From positions 1-64,000 of the forward strand of contig JAQUIJ010000022.1 in NCBI GenBank assembly GCA_028683385.1: 64,000 nt of DNA, given 5' to 3'. A model generated the notes under the pieces. It was not told the origin of the DNA. It did no database searches and saw nothing but the letters and a program-made list of their open reading frames with translations. The DNA is from Prolixibacteraceae bacterium (GTDB lineage: Bacteria > Bacteroidota > Bacteroidia > Bacteroidales > Prolixibacteraceae). Positions 1 to 8,796 of this stretch are shown one piece after another; within the stretch, counting starts at the first letter, position 1; each line of letters begins with the position of its first letter. Position numbers and translations under genes: made by a program.

Positions 1-83
1 TCTTCCCTTTCCGAACAGAGAAGTTAAGACCGCCAGCGCCGATGGTACTGCAATTATTGTGGGAGAGTAGGTCGTCGCCATTC
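1..83 (+). rRNA. rrf: 5S ribosomal RNA, 3' part (5' end outside window)
   Basis: The first bases read as the 3' two thirds of a bacterial 5S rRNA: CCGAACAGAGAAGTTAAG of loop B/helix III, a GCGCCGATGGTACTGC segment, and the closing GGGAGAGTAGGTCGTCGCCA. The 5' end lies before base 1. It is followed directly by a strong terminator, so the window begins at the downstream edge of an rRNA operon. Confidence 0.93.
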
Positions 84-90
84 TTTAATT

Positions 91-127
91 CCCTTCGTTT
101 CTTTATTGAGACGAAGGGTTTTTTTTT
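91..127 (+). terminator. Rho-independent terminator of the rRNA operon
   Basis: An 11-bp stem (CCCTTCGTTTC at 91-101 with GAGACGAAGGG at 108-118, one G-T pair) is followed by an unbroken T run from 119 to 127. It sits a few bases after the 5S rRNA and ends that transcript. Confidence 0.93.
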
Positions 128-129
128 GC

Positions 130-494
130 CCTGTATTGCCGTATCTGTTCGCTAAAGCGGAACGGTAACGAATATCTTGGCATAGCTTGTTAATTACTTC
201 TAACTATTCACAATGTGAAATATTGTTTCTAACTTACGAAATGAAATTTTCAATCGGCGGAATCGAAAAACCAATTTGCGGAGTCAATATTCCATATTAT
301 GGGACCAAGTTTCTTCGATTGCCTTTGTTGTCAGGTCTAACTTTCTAATTTTAATTTGATGCGTCAGGTTTGAAGCAAATTAGAGTTTATTTGGATTAAG
401 GTTTCAAGCTAGAATACGTTTCTGATTGATAAATCATCTATTCACCTTCGACCAATTAATTGCATCTTTGTGCCTTATTAAAATCACTCAAACT
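130..494. other. Intergenic stretch without a recognised gene
   Basis: This 365-base AT-rich spacer lies between the rRNA terminator and the SMR gene. No open frame in it looks like a protein. Because guanidinium exporters are often under a guanidine riboswitch, the leader was read for the conserved ykkC-type core; none was recognised. CATCTTTG at 473-480 resembles a Bacteroidetes -7 box, but no TTG lies at the usual distance upstream. Confidence 0.6.
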
Positions 495-815
495 ATGGCT
501 TGGATTTATTTACTTATTGCAGGTATATTAGAAGTTGTGTGGGCTGTTGGGATGAAATATTCTGAAGGTTGGACAAAGCTTTATCCTAGCATATTTACGA
601 TTGTCTCTATGATAATTGGCTTCTATTTTCTGTCGCTGGCTGTTAAATCGTTGCCTTTGGGTACTGCTTATGCGGTTTGGACCGGGATTGGTACTGTTGG
701 TACAGTTATCTTCGGACTTATTTTCTTTAAAGAACCGATAGACCTGATTAAGGCTGTTTGCATCCTGCTTATTGTGACCGGAATTGTTGGACTAAGAGTG
801 TTTCACAAGGCATAG
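495..815 (+). CDS. SMR-family exporter, SugE/Gdx type (guanidinium/proton antiporter)
   Basis: This 106-residue protein has four membrane helices and works as a dual-topology dimer in the inner membrane. It matches SugE/Gdx closely: the essential Glu13 in the LEVVWAVGMKYSEG segment, and the GTAYAVWTGIG motif in helix 3. Family members export guanidinium in exchange for protons, and some export small quaternary amines. The ATG at 495 is chosen because homologues start at MAWIYLL; the frame is open back to 426, but the added residues are unlike the family. The gene stands alone, with a minus-strand gene after it. Gdx rather than EmrE-type assignment rests on overall similarity to E. coli SugE and is inference. 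Confidence 0.88.
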   Translation: MAWIYLLIAGILEVVWAVGMKYSEGWTKLYPSIFTIVSMIIGFYFLSLAVKSLPLGTAYAVWTGIGTVGTVIFGLIFFKEPIDLIKAVCILLIVTGIVGLRVFHKA

Positions 816-886
816 GTTGATGGTTTAATGGATGGATGGTTTAATTGTTAATGGAAAACCATAAAACTATTTAGCAATTTAACCAT

Positions 887-2680
887 TTACTCCTTCGGAA
901 TGATTCCCATCTTTTTCATCAGGAAGGTGGCATTCATGGTTCGGGTTACCCCGTTGGTCAGTTTATAATCGAAGTTTAGCTCGTCGTTGTTCAACTGAAC
1001 TTCAAAACATTGGTTTTTGATTGCCGGAATGGTTTGTGCCAACTCGGTAAGTCCCAGGTCGTGGGTGGCCACAATTCCGTGTGTTTTTAAGGAAATAAGC
1101 TGATGTATTAATTCTTTCGATCCGTTCAGCTTGTCAACTGAGTTAGTTCCTTTCAGCATTTCGTCAAGAATGACAAACAGGTTTTCACCATTCCGGAGCA
1201 GCGTGAGCATGGATTGAAGCCGCAACAATTCAGCATAGAAATACGATTCGTCGTTCATCAGATTGTCGGATGTGCGCATGTTGGTGTAAATGCGAATTGG
1301 GCTAAATTCGAAGCTTTCAGCACAAACTTTACTGCCGTTTGAAGCAAGTATTAAATTAACTCCAACGGTTCGTAAAAAGGTGCTTTTCCCGGCCATATTG
1401 GCTCCTGTAATAATGACGATCTTTTCTTCATTCAGAATTTGAAACGAATTGCTGACGCAACGGCTTTCGTCGATCAGCGGATGCCCCATGCCTTTGGCGT
1501 TAAATGCAAACGTGTTTGGTGATACTTCAGGAATAACCCATGCCGGATGATTATAATTGCAATTGGAGAGGCTAGTCAGAGCGTCAATTTCCGCAATTAC
1601 CTCGAACCAACGCGGAAGAACGCCGGCATAATCTTGCTGCCATTTGTTGAGTTTTACCAAACAACCAATATCCCATAGAAAAATAGAATCGAGCACAAAT
1701 CCGACCAGTAAATTTTTGCTGTAATCGAACTGATCCAATATTTTCTGTAGCTCAGAAGTGATTGTACTTGCTGTTTTCCCCTGGTGCGAAAGCTTTTCTT
1801 TGAGCGAAAGCAGATAACTGCTTTTAAAATTGAAGCCTTCGATTTGTCTTAGCATTTCGGCATAACGACGAAGCAACTTACCCTGACTTTCGAATTTCTG
1901 GTGAAATTTTAAGATCGTTTTAAAGTAAAGCCCGATGATTGTCCATTGTGCCAAAAGTGCAAGCCTGTAAAATGAATGAGTATCAATTTCGGCAATACTT
2001 AATCCAATCAGGACAATGGTTAGAGCCGGAAGTATTATTAGCAGATATTTTAGGAAGTGAATATATTTGAGGCCTATTACCTCGTCGATCGATTCGTTGT
2101 AGTGGTCTTTATTCCCATCAGATTCCATGCCTTTGGCCATGAAATCCTGCCTCCAACTAATATCTTCTGCAAGTTCCTGAATAGCATCCTGTCTGCTCCT
2201 GATTTCTTCGGAAGTGCGATGACTCTGCTTCAAGAGCGTTGCCAATTGGTTTTTTCCTTGCTTTGTAACTGTTCTGTTCAGGAACTGAAACAGGGATCCG
2301 ATTCCAAACAAATCCAAGTCGTAACTGTAGTCGTGGTGCGGATCGATAAATTCTTTGCCTGAATCGAACGAACTTAAGTCGCGGTTTAAGGCGCTAATCT
2401 CGTCGCGATTGATCTTGAATAAGCACTGATAATAGAAAAGTTGTTTTTCGGCCTGAATGAATTTTTTGATCAGGAGAAAAAAAGCGACCAGAAGAACAAC
2501 AGAAATTGTTGCCGCCAGTATTTCATTGATTGGACTTAGATAAAACCACGCCGGAAGAATTCCGACAAAACTGATCAGGCGTGCCATGGCGATGAACCGA
2601 AGCTGATCTTTCTTTTTGTTCGCTAGCGATTGGTATTGATCGGCAAGAGCCTGATAGTTTGCCAAAAGGTCTGCTTTCAT
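887..2680 (-). CDS. Membrane-anchored MutS-like ATPase
   Basis: The 597-residue protein ends in a MutS-type ABC ATPase: Walker A GANMAGKST near residue 426, and a Walker B with signature region around LFVILDEMLKGTNS near residue 505, followed by an ATHD switch. Unlike true MutS it has no mismatch-recognition domain. It carries two pairs of hydrophobic helices, at about residues 28-75 and 208-260, with a core/lever-like helical region between them and the ATPase. Such proteins are common in Bacteroidetes, and their role is not established; DNA repair at the membrane is only a guess from the family. It lies downstream of obg, with an inverted repeat in the 88-base gap. Confidence 0.85.
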   Translation of the reverse strand: MKADLLANYQALADQYQSLANKKKDQLRFIAMARLISFVGILPAWFYLSPINEILAATISVVLLVAFFLLIKKFIQAEKQLFYYQCLFKINRDEISALNRDLSSFDSGKEFIDPHHDYSYDLDLFGIGSLFQFLNRTVTKQGKNQLATLLKQSHRTSEEIRSRQDAIQELAEDISWRQDFMAKGMESDGNKDHYNESIDEVIGLKYIHFLKYLLIILPALTIVLIGLSIAEIDTHSFYRLALLAQWTIIGLYFKTILKFHQKFESQGKLLRRYAEMLRQIEGFNFKSSYLLSLKEKLSHQGKTASTITSELQKILDQFDYSKNLLVGFVLDSIFLWDIGCLVKLNKWQQDYAGVLPRWFEVIAEIDALTSLSNCNYNHPAWVIPEVSPNTFAFNAKGMGHPLIDESRCVSNSFQILNEEKIVIITGANMAGKSTFLRTVGVNLILASNGSKVCAESFEFSPIRIYTNMRTSDNLMNDESYFYAELLRLQSMLTLLRNGENLFVILDEMLKGTNSVDKLNGSKELIHQLISLKTHGIVATHDLGLTELAQTIPAIKNQCFEVQLNNDELNFDYKLTNGVTRTMNATFLMKKMGIIPKE

Positions 2681-2690
2681 TGATTAAGTA

Positions 2691-2753
2691 AGTTCGGAGT
2701 GACTAGAGCGCCTGGAGTTCGGAATGGCTGCATTACTTTAAGCACTCCGAACT
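2691..2753. repeat. Inverted repeat between obg and the MutS-like gene
   Basis: AGTTCGGAGTG (2691-2701) is perfectly complementary to CACTCCGAACT (2743-2753). A third, imperfect copy, GAGTTCGGAATG, lies between them at 2715-2726. The 41-base spacing is long for a terminator and there is no T run, so it is recorded as a repeat rather than a terminator. Confidence 0.6.
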
Positions 2754-2768
2754 TTAGGCACCTCGCAC

Positions 2769-3758
2769 TTATTTATTCAGAATTTGCCAGATTTTATCTT
2801 TTAGTTGCGTGATTCCCTGTCCGGTTATCGATGAAATGAACAAGTGTGGAATGTCTTTCAGTTGTTCGCTGATTTCCACTTTCAATTCATCATCCAGAAA
2901 ATCACTTTTACTGATCACCAGGAAACGATCTTTGTCTAACAGCTCCGGATTGTATTGCTGCAATTCGTTCATCAGAATACCAAATTCTTTGCGATAGTCT
3001 TTGGCATCGGCAGGAACCATAAACAGAAGCATTGAATTTCTTTCGATGTGCCGCAAAAATCGCAGTCCCAGACCTTTGCCTTCGTGAGCCCCTTCGATAA
3101 TTCCGGGAATATCGGCCATCACAAACGATTGATTGTCGCGGTAGCTTACAATCCCGATGTTTGGAACCAGAGTTGTGAATGGATAATCCGCAATTTTTGG
3201 TTTTGCAGCCGACACAACTGAAAGTAAAGTTGATTTGCCAGCACTTGGGAATCCTACCAAACCAACATCAGCCAAAATCTTTAATTCGAGCGTAAACCAA
3301 CCTTCGATAAAAGGCTCGCCTGGTTGAGCAAAACGTGGAGTTTGTTGCGTAGCCGATTTGAAGTGTACATTTCCAAGTCCACCACGACCACCTTGCACCA
3401 GAATTTTTGATTCGCCTTCAGTGGTAATTTCAAAGAGTGTTTCACCTGTTTCAGCATCTTTGGCAACAGTTCCCAGCGGAACATCCAAATAAACATCTTC
3501 ACCATCAGAACCACTACTGCATTGTTTTCCGCCTGATTCTCCGTGGCCAGCAAAAACATGCCGGCGGTATTTTAAATGAAGCAAAGTCCACATTTGTGTA
3601 TTGCCTACCAGAATAATGTGTCCTCCACGACCGCCATCTCCACCATCCGGGCCTCCTTTGGGTTCCGATTTTTCTCTCCGGAAATGCGCTGAGCCGGGAC
3701 CTCCGTTTCCTGACCGGGCATATATTTTAACGTAATCAACAAAATTAGTATCTGCCAT
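2769..3758 (-). CDS. obg: Obg-family GTPase
   Basis: This 329-residue GTPase has the glycine-rich Obg fold at residues 1-158 ([24 protein letters not shown]), then a G domain with G1 GFPSAGKST near 165, G3 [12 protein letters not shown], and a G4 of SKSD where NKxD is usual. Obg binds the large ribosomal subunit and links ribosome maturation to growth and the stringent response. The C-terminal extension of some Obg proteins is absent, as is normal for this phylum. The start is followed by the expected [13 protein letters not shown]. Downstream genes on the same strand begin after a spacer with an inverted repeat. Confidence 0.97.
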   Translation of the reverse strand: MADTNFVDYVKIYARSGNGGPGSAHFRREKSEPKGGPDGGDGGRGGHIILVGNTQMWTLLHLKYRRHVFAGHGESGGKQCSSGSDGEDVYLDVPLGTVAKDAETGETLFEITTEGESKILVQGGRGGLGNVHFKSATQQTPRFAQPGEPFIEGWFTLELKILADVGLVGFPSAGKSTLLSVVSAAKPKIADYPFTTLVPNIGIVSYRDNQSFVMADIPGIIEGAHEGKGLGLRFLRHIERNSMLLFMVPADAKDYRKEFGILMNELQQYNPELLDKDRFLVISKSDFLDDELKVEISEQLKDIPHLFISSITGQGITQLKDKIWQILNK

Positions 3759-3762
3759 AAAA

Positions 3763-3789
3763 AAAGTTCAAAGTTCAAAGTTCAAAGTC
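3763..3789. repeat. Tandem heptamer AAAGTTC
   Basis: Three perfect copies of AAAGTTC (3763-3783) and a partial fourth lie directly upstream of the obg start codon on the minus strand. Read on that strand they give a run of TTTGAAC units in the 5' leader. Such short tandem arrays can change length by slippage; no function can be read from the sequence. Confidence 0.7.
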
Positions 3790-3927
3790 CCAAGTATTAG
3801 TCCTTGATTGTCATTCAACTGTCATTTTATAGTAAAGACAGCAATAAATGACAATTTCATGATGCGAAACAAACGACTACTGCGACTGATCACTGGCCAT
3901 TTTATTGGGGGCGCAAGTTAAGCAAAA

Positions 3928-3961
3928 AAAAGACGAATGGTAAGTTAACCATCCGTCTTTT
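3928..3961 (-). terminator. Rho-independent terminator after adk
   Basis: The arms AAAAGACGAATGG (3928-3940) and CCATCCGTCTTTT (3949-3961) pair with one mismatch. On the minus strand the hairpin is followed by about eight T residues (the A run at 3924-3931), so it terminates the hpt-adk transcript before obg. Confidence 0.8.
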
Positions 3962-3979
3962 CTGTTTATTATGAGAATC

Positions 3980-4552
3980 TTAAAGAGTTGATACTGTATC
4001 ACTGAGCCGTTGAGCAATTTCTTCTATCGTTCCAGTGCCATCAATTTTATAATACTTATTTTGTGCGCGATAATAATCTCTCAAAGGAGCCGTTTTTTCG
4101 TGATAGATTTTGATTCGGTTTTCAATGATCGAAACATCCTGATCATCTGGCCTGCCAGATGTTTTTCCACGGAATAGCAATCGGTTGATAAGCTCTTCAT
4201 TTTCAACTAACAGGCAAAGCATGCCTGAAACCGGTGTATTGTATTCGGCTAGCAATTCATCGAGTGCCTTTGCTTGTGCGACTGTCCGTGGGAAGCCATC
4301 AAAAATGTATCCGTTGGCACTTTTGTTTTCGTTGAGTTTCGATTTGATCATGCCAATAACGATAGAATCAGGAACTAAAAATCCTTTATCCATATAGCTT
4401 TTAGCTTCCACTCCGAGAGTTGTTTCTGCAGCGATCTGGCTACGTAATAAATCACCTGTTGAAAGGTGAATAAGCCTAAACTTCTCAATCAAAAAGTCAG
4501 CCTGAGTGCCTTTTCCTGCACCAGGAGGGCCAAATAAAACTAGATTTAACAT
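3980..4552 (-). CDS. adk: Adenylate kinase
   Basis: The 190-residue enzyme interconverts ATP + AMP and two ADP in the cytoplasm. It has the P-loop GPPGAGKGTQ at residues 8-17, the AMP-binding DGFPRT, and a short LID (GKTSGRPDD) without zinc-binding cysteines, which makes it a short-form adenylate kinase. It lies 11 bases after hpt on the same strand, and the pair form a purine-salvage operon ended by the hairpin at 3928-3961. Confidence 0.96.
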   Translation of the reverse strand: MLNLVLFGPPGAGKGTQADFLIEKFRLIHLSTGDLLRSQIAAETTLGVEAKSYMDKGFLVPDSIVIGMIKSKLNENKSANGYIFDGFPRTVAQAKALDELLAEYNTPVSGMLCLLVENEELINRLLFRGKTSGRPDDQDVSIIENRIKIYHEKTAPLRDYYRAQNKYYKIDGTGTIEEIAQRLSDTVSTL

Positions 4553-4563
4553 TTGAAAATAGA

Positions 4564-5109
4564 TTACTTTTTTTCGGTTACTTTATAAATGTCAATCAAA
4601 TTACGACCTCTTCCATCGTAATCCAGACCATAGCCAACAATAAAATCATTCGGAATTTCTATTCCGATGTAGTCGAGTTGAACTTTAACCTGAAGTGCGT
4701 CGGGTTTTAGAAGTAGGGTTGCAATTTTGATATCAGCAGGGTTCATTGCTTTTATTTGCTCAATGGTATTAACGATGGTGATGCCTGAATCAACGATGTC
4801 TTCGAGCACAATTACTGTGCGACCTGTCAAATCTTCGTTTAGTCCAATTAATTGTTTCACTGTTCCGGTAGTATGTGTGCCGGAATAAGAGGCTAGTTTG
4901 ATAAACGATATCTCAGCATCTAGTAAAGAAATACGCTTGAAAATTTCAGCAGCAAACATAAACGAACCGTTTAGAATACAGAGAAACAAAGGGTTTTTAT
5001 CTTTGAAATCGTTATTCATTTTCTCTGACATTTCTTCAACGATTGATCTGATCTTCTCATAGGTGATGAAAAGCTCAAACTCTTTGTCATGTATTTTTAC
5101 GTTTTTCAT
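4564..5109 (-). CDS. hpt: Hypoxanthine phosphoribosyltransferase
   Basis: This 181-residue enzyme joins hypoxanthine or guanine to PRPP to give IMP or GMP. The PRPP-binding signature VIVLEDIVDSGIT lies near residues 98-110, and the C-terminal FIVGYGLDYDGRGRNL segment matches the purine-binding end of the family. It is the first gene of an operon with adk and is transcribed away from purE, so salvage and de novo purine genes share the spacer 5110-5228. Confidence 0.95.
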   Translation of the reverse strand: MKNVKIHDKEFELFITYEKIRSIVEEMSEKMNNDFKDKNPLFLCILNGSFMFAAEIFKRISLLDAEISFIKLASYSGTHTTGTVKQLIGLNEDLTGRTVIVLEDIVDSGITIVNTIEQIKAMNPADIKIATLLLKPDALQVKVQLDYIGIEIPNDFIVGYGLDYDGRGRNLIDIYKVTEKK

Positions 5110-5228
5110 TTGCTGGTATTTTGAGATAGATTTGGTTTTTTATGAGTTATTTTCGACTAATTTTGTTTGAAAATAAAGCGACAAAGTAACAAAACTAATT
5201 TATATTGGAAAAATTAAATTCTCAAAAG

Positions 5229-5735
5229 ATGGAACCAAGAGTAAGTATTATTATGGGAAGTACTTCCGATTTGGGAGTAATGGAAGCAGCAGCTAAAATA
5301 TTGGATGAGTTTGAGATCCCTTTCGAAATCAATGCTTTATCGGCACACCGAACACCCGAAGCAGTGGAAGTCTTTGCAAAAGGTGCAAAAGCTCGCGGGA
5401 TACAGGTTATCATAGCTGCAGCAGGAATGGCAGCCCACTTGCCTGGGGTTATTGCTGCAATGACAACACTTCCGGTAATTGGAGTGCCAATTAATGCCTC
5501 GATAAGTGGTATTGATTCGTTGCTGGCTATTGTGCAAATGCCTCCCGGAATTCCAGTTGCTACGGTTGCTGTGAATGGTGCTCAAAATGCTGGTATTCTT
5601 GCTGTTCAGATGATGGCGTTGGGCGATGCCGAACTGGCGGTCAAATTGGAAAATTTCAAAGAGACTCTGAAAGTAAAGATTGAAAAGGCTAATAAGGATC
5701 TGGCAGAGATAAAATTCAGGTACAAAACGAATTAG
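5229..5735 (+). CDS. purE: N5-carboxyaminoimidazole ribonucleotide mutase
   Basis: PurE moves the carboxyl group of N5-CAIR to give CAIR in de novo purine synthesis. Motifs are IIMGSTSDLGVM at the N terminus, the catalytic SAHRTPEAV, and AAAGMAAHLPGVIAA. The ATG at 5229 gives the usual 168 residues and begins right at the conserved VSIIMGSTSD; the frame is open to a TTG at 5205, but no conserved residues are gained. A good terminator follows at 5781-5813. Confidence 0.96.
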   Translation: MEPRVSIIMGSTSDLGVMEAAAKILDEFEIPFEINALSAHRTPEAVEVFAKGAKARGIQVIIAAAGMAAHLPGVIAAMTTLPVIGVPINASISGIDSLLAIVQMPPGIPVATVAVNGAQNAGILAVQMMALGDAELAVKLENFKETLKVKIEKANKDLAEIKFRYKTN

Positions 5736-5780
5736 ACTTGACTTTTTAACAAAAAGTTTGTACCTTTTAGGTAGCAAATG

Positions 5781-5813
5781 AATTCCTGATGTTTTATCAG
5801 GAATTTTTTTTTT
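5781..5813 (+). terminator. Rho-independent terminator after purE
   Basis: AATTCCTGAT (5781-5790) and ATCAGGAATT (5796-5805) form a perfect 10-bp stem with a GTTTT loop, running into an eleven-base T tract (5803-5813). It separates purE from the outer-membrane gene pair and shows that the latter starts after it. Confidence 0.93.
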
Positions 5814-5824
5814 GCCTCAATGTT

Positions 5825-6646
5825 ATGAAATTGTTACCGACGTTTTTGTTGTCCGTATTGTTCTTCTTTACAACTGGAGAATGCATAGCACAGGATGTGT
5901 TTGGGTCAGGTTCACGCTATCAGGCGTTGTCTGATGCTTCGGTTGGACTGTCGGATTGCTGGTCTGTTTTCGGAAATCAGGCAGGACTTGCAGGGATTCA
6001 ACGGCCAGCAGTTGGTGGTTCATTCCAGAATCGATTTCTGGTTAGTGAATTGTCGACTCGATCTGGTTTGATTGTGTATCCATTTCAGTCTTCAGTATTT
6101 GCTTTTTCACTTTCCCAATTTGGGCAGATTCCTTTTCGTCAGGAAAAATATGGACTGTCATTTGCCCGAAAAGTCTCTCCAAAACTCAATTTTGGCTTGC
6201 AGTTTAATGGTTATCGGCTTTTTCTTTCGGAAGAAAACCGGTCGGTCGGTTCTTTTGGTGTTGAACTTGGCACTCAGTATTTATTTACCGATCGTTTTGT
6301 GGTTGGGATTCACGCAACGAATCCATACCGAACCGGCGTAAAATTGGCATCCGGAACGTTTTATTATCCTTCACGCATCCGGGTGGGATCGTTTTACCAA
6401 CTTACCAATTTGTTTCGCCTGACTACCGAGCTCGAAAATGACTTTGACGATCACTTTATTTTGAAGTCAGGAATCGAATATTGCATTCTCGAAAAGCTTT
6501 TCCTACGTGCCGGGGTGGCAGGGAAACCCTACCAGCTTTCGGGCGGAATTGGTTTTCAGGTGAAACGGCTTACGCTTGATTTGGCGACTGTTTATAATCA
6601 GTACTTGGGCAATTCTCCTTCAGTCTCATTTCAATATCAATTCTGA
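5825..6646 (+). CDS. Outer-membrane beta-barrel protein, PorV/PorQ-like
   Basis: A 273-residue secreted protein with a signal peptide of about 22 residues (MKLLPTFLLSVLFFFTTG, cut before QDVFGSG). The mature start, with ALSDASVGLSDCWSVFGNQAG, resembles the 'ALGGA..A..D..A.F.NPA' opening of PorV/PorQ/FadL-like barrels, and the rest alternates polar and aromatic residues and ends in F (VSFQYQF) like an outer-membrane strand. The start at 5825 is used because upstream codons lie inside the purE terminator. Its stop overlaps the next start (TGATG), so the two genes are translationally coupled and probably act together. The exact function is unknown. Confidence 0.78.
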   Translation: MKLLPTFLLSVLFFFTTGECIAQDVFGSGSRYQALSDASVGLSDCWSVFGNQAGLAGIQRPAVGGSFQNRFLVSELSTRSGLIVYPFQSSVFAFSLSQFGQIPFRQEKYGLSFARKVSPKLNFGLQFNGYRLFLSEENRSVGSFGVELGTQYLFTDRFVVGIHATNPYRTGVKLASGTFYYPSRIRVGSFYQLTNLFRLTTELENDFDDHFILKSGIEYCILEKLFLRAGVAGKPYQLSGGIGFQVKRLTLDLATVYNQYLGNSPSVSFQYQF

Positions 6647-8622
6647 TGAAGCGAATATTTCTACTGATATTGATTTCAGGATTAGCTGTGTTTTCAAATG
6701 CACAGAACCCCAAGGTAACCCAAATTACCGAAGATCTGCTTGAATCGGTTGGCGAAAATATGAGTGATGATTCCGATATTCAGGAAATTCTGGATGACTT
6801 GGAGGATTTCAGTCAAAATCCCTTGAAAATCAATCTGGCTTCAAGAGATGATCTGCTCCGATTACATCTGTTGTCAGAGGTTCAGATTAATAACCTGATT
6901 GCGTACAGAGAGAAAACGGGTATTATTTATAGTTTGTATGAGTTGGCGGCTGTTGATGAATTTACTCCGGATGTAATGCAAAAGTTGGAGCCATTTATTT
7001 CGTTTGATATTTTGGAGCCACAATCTGGAAAGAAACGTTCGTCAACCGATCTGTTTGTGCGCTCGAACCGGACTTTTTATTCGGTTGGCCAAGCCGACCA
7101 GGCCAAATATGAAGGTTCTCCGGAACGGTACTGTGTGAGATTTAAACACGTCTCCCATGGAATGGAGTATGGTGTAGTTGCTGAGAAAGATCCCGGCGAA
7201 GCCTTTTTTCGGCGTTCGAACAAGCGAGGATTCGATTACACCAATGCTTTTGCCAATTTCAGGTTGGGACATCAGGATAACCGAATTTATGTTGGGGGCT
7301 ATCATGTGCGTTTCGGGCAGGGATTAGTTGCCTGGCAAGGCTTTTCGATGGGTAAGTCTGCCGAAACGACTCAGGTTTCTCGTTCTGATCAGGGCATTAA
7401 ATCTTATTCGTCAACCGACGAAAATCAGTTTTTTCGAGGAGTAGCAGGTCGGTTTAACTATCGAAATTTTACTTTTTATCCATTTCTTTCGCGACACAAG
7501 TTAGACGCCAGTTTGGACACATTGGATGGACAGCCCTATTTTGGCGCGTTACAGACGAGCGGATATCATCGGACAAGTTCTGAAATTGCCGGCGAGAATT
7601 CGTTGGAACAGCTTGTGGGTGGCGGTCATGTGACTTATTCGCACAATCAATGGTCGTTGGGTCTGACTTCAGTTTATACCCGTTTTAATGCGGTTATGGA
7701 TCGAAGTGACGAGCCGTATAATCAATTTCTTCCGGAGGGAAAGGATTATTTGGTGGCAGGTTTTGACTGGAAAGGTTCGTTGAAGAAAATATTCTTTTTT
7801 GGAGAAGCCGCAGTAGGCAGGAATTCAGGAAAGGCTTTATTGACTGGAGTTATGATGAAACCGGCATCGAATGCGGAACTATCGGTGGTTTACCGCAACA
7901 TCAATAAAACTTATTTTAGTTTTTTCTCCAACGCGTTTACCGAGTCTTCAAGGACTAACGATGAGCATGGATTATATCTGGGGTTAAAAGTTTTTCCGGC
8001 TTCTCGTTGGATTCTTTGGGCTTATGCCGATTTCTTTCAACATCAATGGCTGAAATATACCACGGCGGCGCCATCGTCTGGCACTGAATTCCTGGCGCAG
8101 GTTTCGTACAGTCCATCCCGTCGAACTGGTTTTTATCTGAGGTTTTTTCAGGAAGAAAAGGAACAGCGATTGATTACAGAAAGCTTAAGATACAACGAGC
8201 AACAGTTGATTAATCGGCTAAGGCTAAATTTTACACAGGATTTAACTGAACAGATTAATCTGAAAAGCAGGATTGAGTTTTCTTTTTACTCAAAGCAAAG
8301 CAACGAAAAGGGCATTCTCGTTTACCAGGATGTCGCGTTTAAACCGCTTCAAAAGTCTTTTTCAATGAATGGACGTTTTGCGTTTTACTCAACAGATAGT
8401 TATAATTCAAGACTTTATGCCTACGAAAATGATTTGTTATATTCGTTTTCAGTTCCGGCACTTTACGGAAAAGGAATTCGTGCCTATTTTAATTTTCAGC
8501 AAAACTTCGGAAGTAAGTTTACGCTCTGGCTGAAATTTGCAACAACTCATCAATTGGCTTCAACGATCGTTGATTCTTCGACCAAATCGGAGGTGAAATT
8601 TCAGGTTCGCTATCAGTTTTGA
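6646..8622 (+). CDS. Helix-hairpin-helix protein with outer-membrane barrel
   Basis: This 658-residue protein has a signal peptide (residues 1-19, ending SNAQ), a helical segment, and then at about 58-118 two helix-hairpin-helix units of the ComEA type (KINLASRDDLLRL, LIAYREKTGIIYSLYEL). The remaining 530 residues look like a large beta-barrel with alternating aromatic strands and a terminal RYQF. ComEA-type HhH modules bind DNA, but here the usual hairpin glycines (GIG) are replaced by LLSE and DEFTP, so DNA binding is doubtful. It overlaps the preceding barrel gene by one base. Similar proteins are widespread in Bacteroidetes without known function. Confidence 0.8.
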   Translation: MKRIFLLILISGLAVFSNAQNPKVTQITEDLLESVGENMSDDSDIQEILDDLEDFSQNPLKINLASRDDLLRLHLLSEVQINNLIAYREKTGIIYSLYELAAVDEFTPDVMQKLEPFISFDILEPQSGKKRSSTDLFVRSNRTFYSVGQADQAKYEGSPERYCVRFKHVSHGMEYGVVAEKDPGEAFFRRSNKRGFDYTNAFANFRLGHQDNRIYVGGYHVRFGQGLVAWQGFSMGKSAETTQVSRSDQGIKSYSSTDENQFFRGVAGRFNYRNFTFYPFLSRHKLDASLDTLDGQPYFGALQTSGYHRTSSEIAGENSLEQLVGGGHVTYSHNQWSLGLTSVYTRFNAVMDRSDEPYNQFLPEGKDYLVAGFDWKGSLKKIFFFGEAAVGRNSGKALLTGVMMKPASNAELSVVYRNINKTYFSFFSNAFTESSRTNDEHGLYLGLKVFPASRWILWAYADFFQHQWLKYTTAAPSSGTEFLAQVSYSPSRRTGFYLRFFQEEKEQRLITESLRYNEQQLINRLRLNFTQDLTEQINLKSRIEFSFYSKQSNEKGILVYQDVAFKPLQKSFSMNGRFAFYSTDSYNSRLYAYENDLLYSFSVPALYGKGIRAYFNFQQNFGSKFTLWLKFATTHQLASTIVDSSTKSEVKFQVRYQF

Positions 8623-8767
8623 TCCAATTTTACTCTTTTGTGAAAGGCTTGTAGATATAAGGATACAAGTCATAGGAAAAGTTCTTTTTCTGAAGCTGCG
8701 TGCGTGTTGCAAATCAATGTTTTGTGCGTTTTGTAGGTTGCCATATGTATAGTTCGCTCTCAATTAC

Positions 8768-8775
8768 TATATTTG
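8768..8775 (+). promoter_or_regulatory. Probable -7 box for the acyltransferase gene
   Basis: TATATTTG matches the Bacteroidetes -7 consensus TANNTTTG exactly and ends 21 bases before the ATG at 8797. The nearest upstream TTG (8738-8740) is 27 bases away, more than the usual 19-21, so the -33 element is uncertain. Confidence 0.45.
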
Positions 8776-8796
8776 CACGTCAAAATAGAAAAAGGG

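Noticed and set aside
130-494. Guanidine riboswitch before the SMR exporter
   Set aside because: The conserved ykkC-type core could not be found by eye. A covariance search (Rfam guanidine-I to -III) would decide.
2057-2362. 101-codon open frame on the plus strand within the MutS-like gene
   Set aside because: It lies fully inside a conserved gene on the other strand and its product has no recognisable feature. The same applies to other frames inside parC, parE, the E1 and lpdA genes.
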